NCBI GenBank assembly: GCA_030039575.1
Contig: JASHVH010000098.1
Span: 1 to 14,954 of the forward strand
Reading direction: 5' to 3'
DNA length: 14,954 nucleotides
Source: Acidimicrobiales bacterium
Lineage (GTDB): Bacteria; Actinomycetota; Acidimicrobiia; Acidimicrobiales; Palsa-688
Position 1 is the first letter of the stretch. Every line of letters begins with the position of its first letter. Positions 1 through 6,702 of the stretch are shown one piece after another. Made by a program: the position numbers and the translations under genes. Below the pieces are notes generated by a model. The model did no database searches, was not told the DNA's origin, and worked only from the letters and a program-made list of their open reading frames with translations.

Positions 1-552
1 GAGGGACTTGCCTTCCCAGTACGGGCTGTCCCCCACGATCCCGGGGTGGAGGGCATTGACACGCACGGGGGCCAGCTCGCAGACGAGCGTCCGCACCAAG
101 CCCGAGACCCCCCCGTTGACCGTGCTCACGGTCGTCGAGCCGGGATAGGGCCGCTCCTTGGCCAACCCCCCGAAAAGGACGATAGAGGCGTCCGGGACAA
201 AACGGGGCGCCAGCTGGTGCACGACCTCGGGGTAGCCCACCAGTTTCAGGGTCACCAGTCGCTGGGCCGCCTTTTTGTCATAAGCAGCAATGTGGTTGGT
301 GTCCCGCTCGATGGCCGTCACCACGAGGTGCCGGACCCGCTCCACCCCGGCCAGGGCACCGGCGATGTCCTCGGTCTCGTAGAGGTCTACGCCGATCCCG
401 CGCGCCCCGCCTCCGAGCTCTGCGGCCACCCGCTCCGCTCGCTCGGCACCCCGGCCGGAGATGACGACATCCCGACCGAGCCGGACGCACTCTCTCGCCA
501 GTTCGAGGCCGATGCCGGAGGTGCCCCCAATGACCACCGTCACCCCGTCCAT
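1..552 (-). CDS. Atypical short-chain dehydrogenase/reductase (SDR), 3' end cut by window edge
   Basis: The visible part is 184 residues and runs off the left edge. It begins with a Rossmann NAD(P)-binding strand and the glycine motif GGTSGIG at residues 9-15, followed by VVISGR (29-34), as in SDR enzymes. The segment from PGSTTVSTVNGG to VRVNALHPGIV aligns with the usual YxxxK helix and PG motif. However, the catalytic Tyr and Lys positions hold Val142 and Asn146, and the serine region reads LFGGLA. From memory, a group of actinobacterial SDRs carries VNG in place of YxxxK, so this is probably a non-classical subfamily rather than a decayed gene. The ATG overlaps the stop of the upstream cupin gene (TGATG), which suggests translational coupling and a shared transcript. 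The reaction and substrate are unknown. It may be a divergent reductase or a non-catalytic NAD-binding protein. Confidence 0.85.
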   Translation of the reverse strand, partial: MDGVTVVIGGTSGIGLELARECVRLGRDVVISGRGAERAERVAAELGGGARGIGVDLYETEDIAGALAGVERVRHLVVTAIERDTNHIAAYDKKAAQRLVTLKLVGYPEVVHQLAPRFVPDASIVLFGGLAKERPYPGSTTVSTVNGGVSGLVRTLVCELAPVRVNALHPGIVGDSPYWEGKSL

Positions 553-1475
553 CACTTACCGTCCCGCCTGAGCTGAGCACTGAACTGTTCCCAGTGCGCC
601 GGCCAACGGTACGAGTGGCGGCGGGGTGGTTGCGGCGCCTGGGTCTCGATCCAGCGCACCCGGCCCGGGCTCGTGTTGAAGAAACCGTGCAGGGCTCCGA
701 CGCCGCAAAACAGGACGTCCCCGGCCCGAAAACTCGTCTTCTCTCCTTCGATCTCCGCCTCGATCTCTCCTTCCAGGAAGAAATAAGTCTCTTCGAAGGG
801 ATGGTCGTGGACCTGGGCCGCGCCTCCTGGCTCATAGTCCACCATGAACATGGTCAGCAGCTCGGCCCCCAGGTTGAGGTCCACCAGCATCTTGATCGAG
901 ATGCCGCTGTAGGCGAGCAGGGCCGTGTCCATACCGGCGGGGGCGCGCCCTCGCGCCGGGCCCGACACGGCGAAGGCTTCGTACTGGGGTGGCGTCCCCA
1001 CATAGTGGCCGACGTTGCCAATGGTCGGGTCCTGGAAGTTGGGGGCCTCTGCGGCGGCGGTCTCGCCGGACGGTCCTAGCGAGGGCAGGAAGTAGGTGTC
1101 CTCCCGCCCGCTGCTCGGCGTGAGCGGTTGGGGCGTGCTCAGCTCCAACCACCGGGCCTCTTCACTTCCGTTGTTCCGCCACGAGTGGGGGGTGGCCACC
1201 GGGAAAAGAGCGTAGTCCCCGGGGGCGAGCCGGAACCGCTGAGGACCGACCTCGACGACGGGCCGGCCACCCAGGACGTAAACGCATTGCTCGAAGGAGT
1301 GCACATGGCGATCGACCCATCCGCCGGCGGCCAACCGGCACAGCCCGAGTTCTGTATGCACCGCACCGGTTTGGTTGCCGACCAGGCCACTACGCGTGTA
1401 CCCGTGGGCCCGGGCGCCGTAGTTGTGCACCCCGTCGTCAGCAAATGACCAGCTCCACTTGCCTGCGAAGTACAT
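552..1475 (-). CDS. Two-domain cupin (bicupin) metalloprotein
   Basis: The product has 307 residues and two cupin barrels. The first has HVH at residues 57-59 and PHSWRN near 96-101. The second has HDHPFEE at 223-229 and HGFFN at 263-267. The second domain matches the full cupin pattern G-x5-H-x-H-x3-E-x6-G and so probably binds a divalent metal (His223, His225, Glu229, His263). In the first domain the canonical Glu position is Gln63, with Glu62 next to it, so metal binding there is less certain. The fold resembles bicupin dioxygenases and ureidoglycine aminohydrolase, but the metal residues do not match the latter as I recall them, so no substrate is assigned. I chose the ATG at 1475 because GGAGGAGG lies 5 nt upstream. 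An in-frame GTG at 1499 would put that site inside the gene. The SDR downstream overlaps its stop. Confidence 0.85.
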   Translation of the reverse strand: MYFAGKWSWSFADDGVHNYGARAHGYTRSGLVGNQTGAVHTELGLCRLAAGGWVDRHVHSFEQCVYVLGGRPVVEVGPQRFRLAPGDYALFPVATPHSWRNNGSEEARWLELSTPQPLTPSSGREDTYFLPSLGPSGETAAAEAPNFQDPTIGNVGHYVGTPPQYEAFAVSGPARGRAPAGMDTALLAYSGISIKMLVDLNLGAELLTMFMVDYEPGGAAQVHDHPFEETYFFLEGEIEAEIEGEKTSFRAGDVLFCGVGALHGFFNTSPGRVRWIETQAPQPPRRHSYRWPAHWEQFSAQLRRDGK

Positions 1476-1480
1476 CTTGT

Positions 1481-1488
1481 CCTCCTCC
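1481..1488 (-). promoter_or_regulatory. Strong ribosome binding site of the bicupin gene
   Basis: On the minus strand GGAGGAGG is followed by ACAAG and then ATG at 1475. The match and the 5-nt spacing fix the start at 1475 rather than at the in-frame GTG at 1499. Confidence 0.8.
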
Positions 1489-1744
1489 GTCGCCGACACG
1501 TGGGCACCTGGTCAGGTGGTTGTTGCCCCTCTTCGACCACTAGACCTCCGAGCCGGCCTCCGGACCACGTCTCGGAATGTCGTCACATCGACCACTGTAA
1601 AGCTGCACACTACACCTGTACATCTCGATGCGTCTAGTATGCCATCACAGTAGGCGGCGGTCCGGGTGGCCCCGCTCTCCAGTCGCCCCGAAGGTGTACC
1701 GGCGACGTGCTTGTGGAACGTACAGCGGCGCGCCAAACTGTGCT
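1489..1744. other. Divergent spacer between bicupin and secreted-protein genes
   Basis: No convincing gene was seen here. The spacer must hold the minus-strand promoter of the cupin-SDR pair and the start region of the rightward gene. A -10-like TAGTAT lies at 1635-1640 on the plus strand, but no good -35 precedes it. Short symmetric pieces such as CATC-TC-GATG (1621-1630) are present but too weak to call an operator. Confidence 0.35.
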
Positions 1745-2368
1745 GTGGCAGATCACGCCCGTCGTGGACTCCTGTTCGGCGCCGTCGTCTCCCTCGCCGT
1801 CCTGCTCACCCCGCTGGCGGCGCCCGCCCAAAGCGCCCCTGTACCTCATCGCGACCCCGCCGCCGCCCTCGTCCTTTCCGCCTCGGATGTCGGGCCTGGT
1901 TATCACGCCAATACAGCCGTCTCTGGCATCCGGACACTTTCGGAGGTGAGTTACGGCGATACGCAGAAGATCGTCCGGTACTTGGACGCGGATTGGCTCG
2001 GCGGGACCGAGTCGGCTTTCAACGGGCTTTCGCTAGGGATCATAAGCGTGGCCGACGTGTTCAGGCCCGGCGCACCCGTTGACGCCGTCCTGCGCGCCTG
2101 GCAGGACGACGCACAGAACTTTACCGGGGGCAACCGGGTGCCTTTGCCGCCCGGCCATCCGGGAGGAGACCCCGCCCTGATCAGCGGCACGGTCGTCAAC
2201 TACGGGGTCCTCATTTACATGTGGCGGGAGGGCCGCGTGATCGCCACCCTCGAGCTGACGGGCAAGCCGGCGAAGCTGCAGCGCTCCTTGTTGATCAAGC
2301 TTGCTCGCAGGCAGGAAGCGAGGATCTCGCGGGCCACGTCGACGTTGCCCACCAGACCGTTTGCGTAA
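1745..2368 (+). CDS. Small secreted protein of unknown function
   Basis: From the GTG at 1745 the product is about 207 residues. It opens with a short charged stretch (ADHARRG), a hydrophobic core (LLFGAVVSLAVLLTPLAA) and a likely cleavage site near APAQSA, so it is probably exported by the Sec route. There is no lipobox cysteine. The mature part starts with LVLSASDVGPGYH and contains FNGLSLGIISVADVF and GVLIYMWREGRVIATLELTG, which looks like a compact alpha/beta domain. I do not recognise a family or function. The start is uncertain: the frame stays open up to ATG 1628 and also has GTG 1694, but only the 1745 start places the signal peptide at the N-terminus. No clear ribosome site precedes it. 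It lies just upstream of the transporter promoter and may be unrelated to the transporter. Confidence 0.6.
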   Translation: MADHARRGLLFGAVVSLAVLLTPLAAPAQSAPVPHRDPAAALVLSASDVGPGYHANTAVSGIRTLSEVSYGDTQKIVRYLDADWLGGTESAFNGLSLGIISVADVFRPGAPVDAVLRAWQDDAQNFTGGNRVPLPPGHPGGDPALISGTVVNYGVLIYMWREGRVIATLELTGKPAKLQRSLLIKLARRQEARISRATSTLPTRPFA

Positions 2369-2393
2369 GGGGGGTGTTTCGTGCAGTTGTACA

Positions 2394-2428
2394 CCACGCT
2401 TGACATGCGTGGACTACTGCTTTACGAT
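2394..2428 (+). promoter_or_regulatory. Promoter of the transporter operon with overlapping operator-like inverted repeat
   Basis: TTGACA at 2400-2405 and TACGAT at 2423-2428 are separated by exactly 17 nt, close to the vegetative sigma-factor consensus. The -35 box lies inside a perfect inverted repeat, CCACGC (2394-2399), 7-nt spacer, GCGTGG (2407-2412). Outside it, CAGTTGT on the left and ACTACTG on the right give partial further symmetry. A protein bound there would block -35 recognition, so this is a good repressor-site candidate. The regulator is not encoded in the window. Confidence 0.7.
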
Positions 2429-2460
2429 CGCGCGCTGCGGTCGCGTGCCGCGAAGCCAAC

Positions 2461-2518
2461 CCGGCTAGGTGTGTGCCGGAACGTCCGCTCCCAGGACGAG
2501 CCGGCAATCGACTGCCGG
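2461..2518 (+). other. Two small hairpins in the 5' leader of the binding-protein mRNA
   Basis: Downstream of the predicted transcription start (about 2435) are CCGGC (2461-2465) paired with GCCGG (2475-2479), and CCGGCA (2501-2506) paired with TGCCGG (2513-2518). GGCAAT occurs three times (2503, 2521, 2532). The leader is about 127 nt long. It does not match a riboswitch that I recognise, and the hairpins may only stabilise the mRNA. Confidence 0.4.
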
Positions 2519-2550
2519 AGGGCAATTTATAGGCAATAGCCCAAGAGAAG

Positions 2551-2557
2551 GGGAGGT
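2551..2557 (+). promoter_or_regulatory. Ribosome binding site of the substrate-binding protein gene
   Basis: GGGAGGT lies just upstream of ATG 2562. It selects this start over the longer reading frame from 2469, and it places a normal signal peptide at the N-terminus. Confidence 0.75.
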
Positions 2558-2561
2558 GGGT

Positions 2562-3860
2562 ATGCACTTTCAGCGCCTGTTCCATCGCACCAGCGTGCTT
2601 GCTACCGCATCGCTAGTAGCAGCGACAGCGACCGTGGCCGGCAGCCTCAGCCCCGCCGTTGCCAGTCCGACCAGGGCGGCGACGCCGGCGCTGTCAAGAG
2701 CCTCGGTCCCGGCCGCGACCGGGACCTGTGGAGGACCTATCCCGACGCAGGCTCCCATGGACCCCCAGGGGGTGATCGCCAAAGCCCCCGCCGTAGTCCA
2801 GTCCGCGTTCAACGGGTACCCGGTACCGGTCCACCCGAGCCCGTGGGCGAACTTCAAGCCGTCCTCCGGCCCGCCGTGGACCATCGGCTGGGCGTGGAAC
2901 GAGTTGAACGCCTACGGGACCGGCAACCATGAAGGCATCCAGGCCGACTTCCTGGCCTACCAAAAGCTGGGCCTGGTCAAGAACTACATACCTTCACTGA
3001 CAGACACCGCCAATGGCGCCACTCAACAAGCGCAACAGATCCGCACCGATGTTGAGAAAAAGGTCAACATAATCATTTCGGCCCTGACGTCGCCCACAGC
3101 ATTGAACGGGGTTATCGAACAGGCCGCCAAAGCCAATATCCCCGTGATAAGCGTCTCGGGGACATCGACCGACCCTCACAGCGTCAACGTCCAGGCCAAC
3201 CCTTACTTGCTGGGCGCCCAGACGGCCACTGCGCTGGTGAACATCATGGGCCATAAGGGCAACCTGCTGGTTGTTTCCGGCGTGCCCGGGCTCTCGATCG
3301 CCACCTACTCGCTGGCGGCGGCGATGAAGATCTTCGCGAACTGCCCCGACATCCACATTGTGGGCTCCGTGGTGGGCAATTTCTCCCAATCGGTAGCCAA
3401 GAGCGTGGTGCTCCAGTTCCTGGCCACGCACCCGGGCACCATCAACGCGGTGTGGCAGGACTCCTCCATGGCCCTCGGGACCATCCAGGCCTTCGAGGAG
3501 GCCGGCAGGACAGTGCCGCCTGTGGCCGACACCAGTGCCGACTGGGGTTCTCTGGCTTACTGGCGTGACCACATCAAAGATGGTTACAAGGGCACCGCCA
3601 ACGGTGACCCTGCTAAAGCCATGGGCGAGGCCACTTTCGACGTCGCCATGCGGATGCTGGAGGGTCAGGGGGTCAAGTTCACCGACATCCCCATCGTCCC
3701 GCCGGTAATAACCACCGCCAACCTCGACCAGTGGGTGCCGGCCGGTTGGAACGACAACGTCTCCCACACCGCCGAAGGCCCACCGCAAAGCTGGCTCCCC
3801 GACAGTTACCTCAACAACTTCTTCAATCACCCCCAGAACCCACTCGACTACAAGCCATAA
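2562..3860 (+). CDS. Secreted substrate-binding protein of a sugar-type (CUT2) ABC importer
   Basis: The protein has 432 residues. A signal peptide covers roughly the first 34 (hydrophobic core VLATASLVAATATVAGSL, likely cleavage near AVASP). There is no lipobox, so anchoring would have to be indirect. The mature part is a type I periplasmic-binding fold like RbsB: IIISALTSPTALNGVIEQA, NIPVISVSG, GAQTATALVNIMGHKGNLLVVSG and NAVWQDSSMALGTIQAFEEAG are typical of Peripla_BP_4 family members, with a C-terminal ATFDVAMRMLEGQGV helix. It should capture the substrate outside the membrane and deliver it to the permeases encoded downstream. It is longer than E. coli RbsB (about 300 residues), with extensions at both ends. 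The substrate cannot be inferred. It is the first gene of the run and is separated from the ATPase gene by a 187-bp gap containing a strong stem-loop. Confidence 0.88.
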   Translation: MHFQRLFHRTSVLATASLVAATATVAGSLSPAVASPTRAATPALSRASVPAATGTCGGPIPTQAPMDPQGVIAKAPAVVQSAFNGYPVPVHPSPWANFKPSSGPPWTIGWAWNELNAYGTGNHEGIQADFLAYQKLGLVKNYIPSLTDTANGATQQAQQIRTDVEKKVNIIISALTSPTALNGVIEQAAKANIPVISVSGTSTDPHSVNVQANPYLLGAQTATALVNIMGHKGNLLVVSGVPGLSIATYSLAAAMKIFANCPDIHIVGSVVGNFSQSVAKSVVLQFLATHPGTINAVWQDSSMALGTIQAFEEAGRTVPPVADTSADWGSLAYWRDHIKDGYKGTANGDPAKAMGEATFDVAMRMLEGQGVKFTDIPIVPPVITTANLDQWVPAGWNDNVSHTAEGPPQSWLPDSYLNNFFNHPQNPLDYKP

Positions 3861-3940
3861 CGGTTGAAGAGCTTCGCCCGGGATGAGGCACCGCACGTTC
3901 GCCGGCGTCCCTGCGAAGCCGGTCGCCCGCCAGGTCCGTC

Positions 3941-3967
3941 CGGCGCCTCCTTCTACTGGAGGCGCCG
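3941..3967 (+). terminator. Stem-loop between binding-protein and ATPase genes (attenuator or mRNA stabiliser)
   Basis: CGGCGCCTCC (3941-3950), loop TTCTACT, GGAGGCGCCG (3958-3967) form a perfect 10-bp stem. No T-run follows, so it is not a classic intrinsic terminator. Its position after a binding-protein gene is typical of elements that protect the upstream mRNA or reduce read-through, giving more binding protein than ATPase. The stem sits between two direct copies of GGCACCGCACG (3887-3897 and 4002-4012). Confidence 0.55.
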
Positions 3968-4047
3968 AGACCACCAGGGCCGCGGCGGCTGGGACCGAGC
4001 TGGCACCGCACGACGTATAGGCATGTAGAAACTCAGAGGTGAACCCG

Positions 4048-5649
4048 TTGGAAAGTGGCGGGCAAACCGCCATAGACAACTTGGCTGGAGTGGCTTCGGC
4101 GGCGAGCGTGCCGTCGCCGCCGGGCGCCACTCTGGTCCTGCGCGTCAGTGACTTGGCCAAGAGGTTCGGCTCAACGGAGGCTTTGCGCAGTTGCTCGTTC
4201 GACGTGCAGGCCGGTGAAGTGCACACCATCATCGGTGAGAACGGGTCAGGCAAGAGCACCCTGGTGAAAATCCTGGCGGGTGTGCACCGTCCGGACAGCG
4301 GGGAGATCGAGTTGCTGGGCGAGACGTCGGCCCGGGTCCGTTCTCCCCGGGTGGCCATCTCCAAAGGCGTCGTCACCGTCTTTCAGGAGGTGCTGGTCGC
4401 CGGCCACCGGAGCGTCCTTGACAATGTCTGGTTGGGGGCCGACGGCCTGGTCCGCAAAAATGCCCCGGCCGAACTCAAACGCACTCGTGCTCAAGAGGTC
4501 CTGAAGGAACTTCTGGGCACAGAGATAGACCTCGACACGGCCGTGGGTGACCTGGCCCTGAGCACCCGGCAGGCCTGTTGCCTGGCCCGGGCTCTTGTCC
4601 GCCAACCACGGATCCTGGTGCTGGACGAAGCTACCTCGGCGCTGGACATCTCCACCCGGGACAACCTCTTTGCCGTATTGGAGCGGCTGCGCCAATCAGG
4701 CGTGAGCATCGTCTTCATTTCCCACCGGATGGACGAGATCGCTCAGATCAGCGACCGCACAACCGTGCTCAGGTCGGGGGTATCAGTGGCGACATTGCAC
4801 CGGGGTGAGGCCGATGCCCAGCAACTGGTGTCTCTTATGACTGGCCAGGAGCGCCTTGTCCAAGACACTGGCAAGCTGGAGGAAGAAAAGGCTCGGCGCA
4901 TCTCTGACCGGGTCGTCCTGCGCACAGACGAGTTGCAGTTGCGCCCTGACGTCCCGGGGATGAATTTCCACGTAAGGGCGGGCGAGATCGTGGGTATCGC
5001 GGGCCTCGAAGGGCAGGGCCAGGACCGGTTCCTGCGCACCCTTGCCGGCCTCGTCCCTCCCGTAGCCGGCCACGTGCTGTGCCCGTCTGGCCCCGCCGGC
5101 ACCGAGGTAGAGATTGCGTCGCCGCGAACGGCGGTGCGCAACGGGGTTGTCTATGTGCCCCGGGACCGCAGGACGGAGTCCATTTTCGAGTCGCGTTCGA
5201 TCATCGACAACTTCGCCTTGCCCACCCAGACCCGCGACCGGCGCTTTGGCCTCCTCCGGTCGAGGAGCGCCAACCGGCGGTTCTCGGCTTATGTGAAAAC
5301 CCTCAACATTCGCCTCAGTCATTCTCGAAAAGGGATCACCACCTTGAGCGGAGGCAACCAGCAAAAGGTTGTCACCGCCCGGTGGCTGGCCTTCGACGTG
5401 AAAGTGCTGCTCTTGAACGACCCCACACGCGGGGTAGATATGGGGGCCAAACGTGACATCTATGACGTCCTGATGGAGATCACAGAACGGGGCGTTGCCG
5501 TCGTGATGCTCTCCACCGAGGTGGACGAGCACCTCGAGCTCATGGACCGCATAGTTGTCTTCCGGGAAGGCGCCATCACCGCGGAGATGGACAAGGCTGC
5601 CGCGAACCGTCAGCGGCTGGTGGCCGCCTTCTTCGCCTCGGAGCCTTGA
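4048..5649 (+). CDS. Double-domain ATPase of a CUT2-type ABC importer (RbsA/MglA-like)
   Basis: The product has 533 residues with two nucleotide-binding domains. Domain 1 has Walker A GENGSGKST (63-71), a Q-loop at VFQEV, signature LSTRQ (171-175), Walker B VLDEATSALD (191-200) and a switch His in SHR near 226. Domain 2 has a degenerate Walker A, GLEGQGQDRF (319-328), as usual in RbsA/MglA-type proteins, a good signature LSGGNQQ (433-439), and LLLNDPTRGVD (454-464), where the usual DE pair is ND. ATP hydrolysis is therefore probably carried by domain 1. I chose TTG 4048 because GAGGTG lies 6 nt upstream; GTG 4039 is an alternative that adds three residues. The permease gene begins 1 nt after the stop, so the two are likely co-translated. 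Confidence 0.88.
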   Translation: MESGGQTAIDNLAGVASAASVPSPPGATLVLRVSDLAKRFGSTEALRSCSFDVQAGEVHTIIGENGSGKSTLVKILAGVHRPDSGEIELLGETSARVRSPRVAISKGVVTVFQEVLVAGHRSVLDNVWLGADGLVRKNAPAELKRTRAQEVLKELLGTEIDLDTAVGDLALSTRQACCLARALVRQPRILVLDEATSALDISTRDNLFAVLERLRQSGVSIVFISHRMDEIAQISDRTTVLRSGVSVATLHRGEADAQQLVSLMTGQERLVQDTGKLEEEKARRISDRVVLRTDELQLRPDVPGMNFHVRAGEIVGIAGLEGQGQDRFLRTLAGLVPPVAGHVLCPSGPAGTEVEIASPRTAVRNGVVYVPRDRRTESIFESRSIIDNFALPTQTRDRRFGLLRSRSANRRFSAYVKTLNIRLSHSRKGITTLSGGNQQKVVTARWLAFDVKVLLLNDPTRGVDMGAKRDIYDVLMEITERGVAVVMLSTEVDEHLELMDRIVVFREGAITAEMDKAAANRQRLVAAFFASEP

Positions 5650-5650
5650 C

Positions 5651-6685
5651 ATGACCACGATCTCGGTCCGCCCGGCATCCAATTTGGGGAGTTTCGCCGC
5701 TGCTTTCCGCCAAGCCGCGCGAGAGCACAGCTCGCTGTTCGCGCTGATATTAGCAGTGGTCCTGTTGATAGCTAATGTGGCCAACCTCCCGCAGTTCGCC
5801 AGCCCAAGCGAGATACCGGGTGAGCTCGGCACGCTGGCCCCTTTCGTGCTAGTGGCGATGGCCAGCACTCCCGCCATACTCAGTGGAGGAGCGGGGATCG
5901 ATCTTTCGGTAGCCCCATTGATGGGGCTCGTCAACGTGATGTTCGTTGTCTATTTGCTGCCCCACGGCTTCGGTAACCCCGCTATCGCCATTCCCGCGAT
6001 GCTCCTCGTCGGTGCGTTGGTGGGGACGGCGAACGGCGTAATGGTGGCGGTGCTCAGGTTCCCGCCGGTGATCGCTACCCTCGGGACTTACTTCGTGCTG
6101 GCCGGCCTCGGCCTCGACATCGCTCCCGACCCGGTCAGTGCCAGCCAAAACTGGACCGACCAGTTGGCCACCTCGATCGGGCACATCCCGGGCGCAGTTT
6201 TCACCATTGGCGGTGCCTTTTTGTTCTGGTACCTCATCAGGCGCCTGCCCTACCACCGGGCGTTGCTGGCCGTCGGAGGGGGCGACGCGGCGGCGTTCTC
6301 GGCCGGTGTGAACGCCACTTTGGTGCGCCTGCTTGCCTACACCATCGGCGGGATGATGGCCGGGTTGGCCGGGCTGGCCCTGACCGGCACCATTCAGTCG
6401 GCAGACACCACGGTGTGGCCCGATTATGTGATCGTCGCCCTGGCGGCCGTGGCGCTCGGCGGGACCTCGCTCAGCGGAGGACGGGGTGGTTTTGTTTGCG
6501 CCGCCCTCGGGGCCACGTGCGTCTTTTTGATCCAGAACCTGATTTCGGTGCTCGGGGTGTCTGTCTTCTACCTGCAGGTCGCTTACGGCGCCGTCCTGCT
6601 GGTGGCGGTGGTACTGGGGTCCAGCCTGAGCGGGCAGGGCTCTGCCAACCTGGCCGGCGGCAACCTGGCCGCTGGTTCGACATGA
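5651..6685 (+). CDS. ABC importer permease 1 (RbsC-like, BPD_transp_2 family)
   Basis: The integral membrane protein has 344 residues and roughly eight to ten hydrophobic segments. The first is LFALILAVVLLIANVANL. The C-terminal half carries the family hallmark AFSAGVNATLVRLLAYTIGG and then ALAAVALGGTSLSGGRGG. SGGAGIDLSVAPLMGLVNV, near residues 78-96, resembles the GGIDLSVG segment of RbsC-type permeases. It would form half of the membrane channel with the second permease. ATG 5651 follows the ATPase stop by 1 nt, with a weak GGAG upstream. Its own stop overlaps another ATG (ATGA at 6682) that begins a seven-codon reading frame. Confidence 0.87.
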   Translation: MTTISVRPASNLGSFAAAFRQAAREHSSLFALILAVVLLIANVANLPQFASPSEIPGELGTLAPFVLVAMASTPAILSGGAGIDLSVAPLMGLVNVMFVVYLLPHGFGNPAIAIPAMLLVGALVGTANGVMVAVLRFPPVIATLGTYFVLAGLGLDIAPDPVSASQNWTDQLATSIGHIPGAVFTIGGAFLFWYLIRRLPYHRALLAVGGGDAAAFSAGVNATLVRLLAYTIGGMMAGLAGLALTGTIQSADTTVWPDYVIVALAAVALGGTSLSGGRGGFVCAALGATCVFLIQNLISVLGVSVFYLQVAYGAVLLVAVVLGSSLSGQGSANLAGGNLAAGST

Positions 6686-6702
6686 CGGAGCGTGCAAATT
6701 GA
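6682..6702 (+). CDS. Six-residue mini-ORF bridging the two permease genes
   Basis: ATG 6682 overlaps the stop of permease 1 (ATGA) and reads MTERAN, then TGA at 6700-6702. That stop overlaps the TTG start of permease 2 (TTGA). Ribosomes ending permease 1 could restart, read six codons and be placed on the weak TTG start. This is seen in sequence only; it could be chance. Confidence 0.3.
   Translation: MTERAN

Noticed and set aside
2435..2561. Known riboswitch in the binding-protein leader
   Set aside because: The hairpins are small and no conserved core of a riboswitch class that I know is present.
2994..4376. 460-residue minus-strand reading frame opposite the binding protein and ATPase
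   Set aside because: It lies antisense to two well-supported genes, shows no family motifs and has no ribosome site. Long open antisense frames are expected in GC-rich coding DNA.
4783..5934. 383-residue minus-strand reading frame opposite the ATPase and permease 1
   Set aside because: Antisense shadow with no domain features; the plus-strand ABC motifs are unambiguous.
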